Shown here in pieces: positions 63,906-64,000 of a stretch of DNA of 64,000 nt (position 1 is its first letter; the number at the start of each line of letters is the position of its first letter). Source of the DNA: an uncultured Lactobacillus sp. (lineage in GTDB: Bacteria > Bacillota > Bacilli > Lactobacillales > Lactobacillaceae); assembly GCF_947367125.1 (NCBI RefSeq), contig NZ_CANBCQ010000004.1, positions 1 through 64,000 of the forward strand, given 5' to 3'. Under the pieces are notes generated by a model. It was not told the origin of the DNA and did not search any database. It was given only the letters and a program-made list of their open reading frames with translations. The translations under genes were made by a program, and so were the position numbers.

Positions 63906-64000
63906 TTACTTGTTTGCTAACTTGTTTAAACGACTCTTGTCACGAGCAGCCTTGTTCTTGTGGATTAAGCCCTTTGAAGCAGCCTTGTCCAAAGCACGTT
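63906..64000 (-). CDS. rpsT: 30S ribosomal protein S20, C-terminal part
   Basis: The last 30 codons of rpsT are in the window; the gene continues past its end. The visible peptide [20 protein letters not shown] followed by SRLNKLANK and stop is the basic C-terminal helix of S20. Position next to holA on the opposite strand is conserved. Confidence 0.9.
   Translation of the reverse strand, partial: RALDKAASKGLIHKNKAARDKSRLNKLANK

Overview
The window is chromosomal DNA from a low-GC Gram-positive bacterium, most probably a Lactobacillus of the acidophilus/helveticus/crispatus/amylovorus group. This rests on the AT-rich sequence, the complete mraZ-to-ileS division and cell-wall cluster with Lactobacillales gene order, T-box leaders before valS and ileS, the rpoY-rnjA pair, a DUF1831 gene next to mnmA, and many TTG/GTG starts. 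The species cannot be fixed from the sequence alone. There is no intact insertion sequence, prophage, CRISPR array or tRNA; almost all of it is housekeeping core.

Layout. (1) 1-3.9 kb, minus strand: rpsD with a structured leader, yueI, rarA, a 6S RNA gene, a small membrane protein gene and a universal stress protein. (2) 4-10.5 kb, plus: ezrA, a cysteine desulfurase with thiI (s4U in tRNA), an RsuA-type pseudouridine synthase, and a GtrA/glycosyltransferase pair. (3) 10.5-15 kb, the only accessory-looking part: a decayed Rpn-family fragment, a yybP-ykoY manganese riboswitch in front of a P-type cation ATPase, an unrecognised protein behind a LexA-like box, and a frameshifted small membrane gene. 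(4) 15-23 kb: T-box valS, folC, a HAD phosphatase, radC, mreBCD. (5) 23-40 kb: two small membrane genes, then mraZ-rsmH-ftsL-pbp2B-mraY-murD-murG-divIB-ftsA-ftsZ-sepF-yggT-ylmH-divIVA and T-box ileS. (6) 40-48.5 kb: a cold-shock-like protein, Nudix hydrolase, mtnN, a second cysteine desulfurase with DUF1831 and mnmA (s2U in tRNA), a histidine phosphatase, a TPR protein and recD2. (7) 48.5-54 kb: a NERD-domain protein, then minus-strand diacylglycerol kinase, rnjA, rpoY and def, with an apparently free-standing small RNA between rpoY and def. (8) 54-64 kb: typA behind an attenuator-like leader, ftsW, ylbG, rsmD, coaD, a PDZ-Lon protease, comEA, comEC, holA and the 3' part of rpsT.

How the genes work together. 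Two separate sulfur relays for tRNA thiolation are each paired with their own IscS-type donor. The dcw cluster is read as one long run of tightly packed or overlapping genes behind a likely MraZ operator. Regulation by RNA is heavy: 6S RNA, two T-boxes, a Mn riboswitch, a probable S4 leader, a typA leader with an intrinsic terminator, and one unassigned small RNA. Those last leaders and RNAs, rather than any protein cluster, are the least explained parts of the window.
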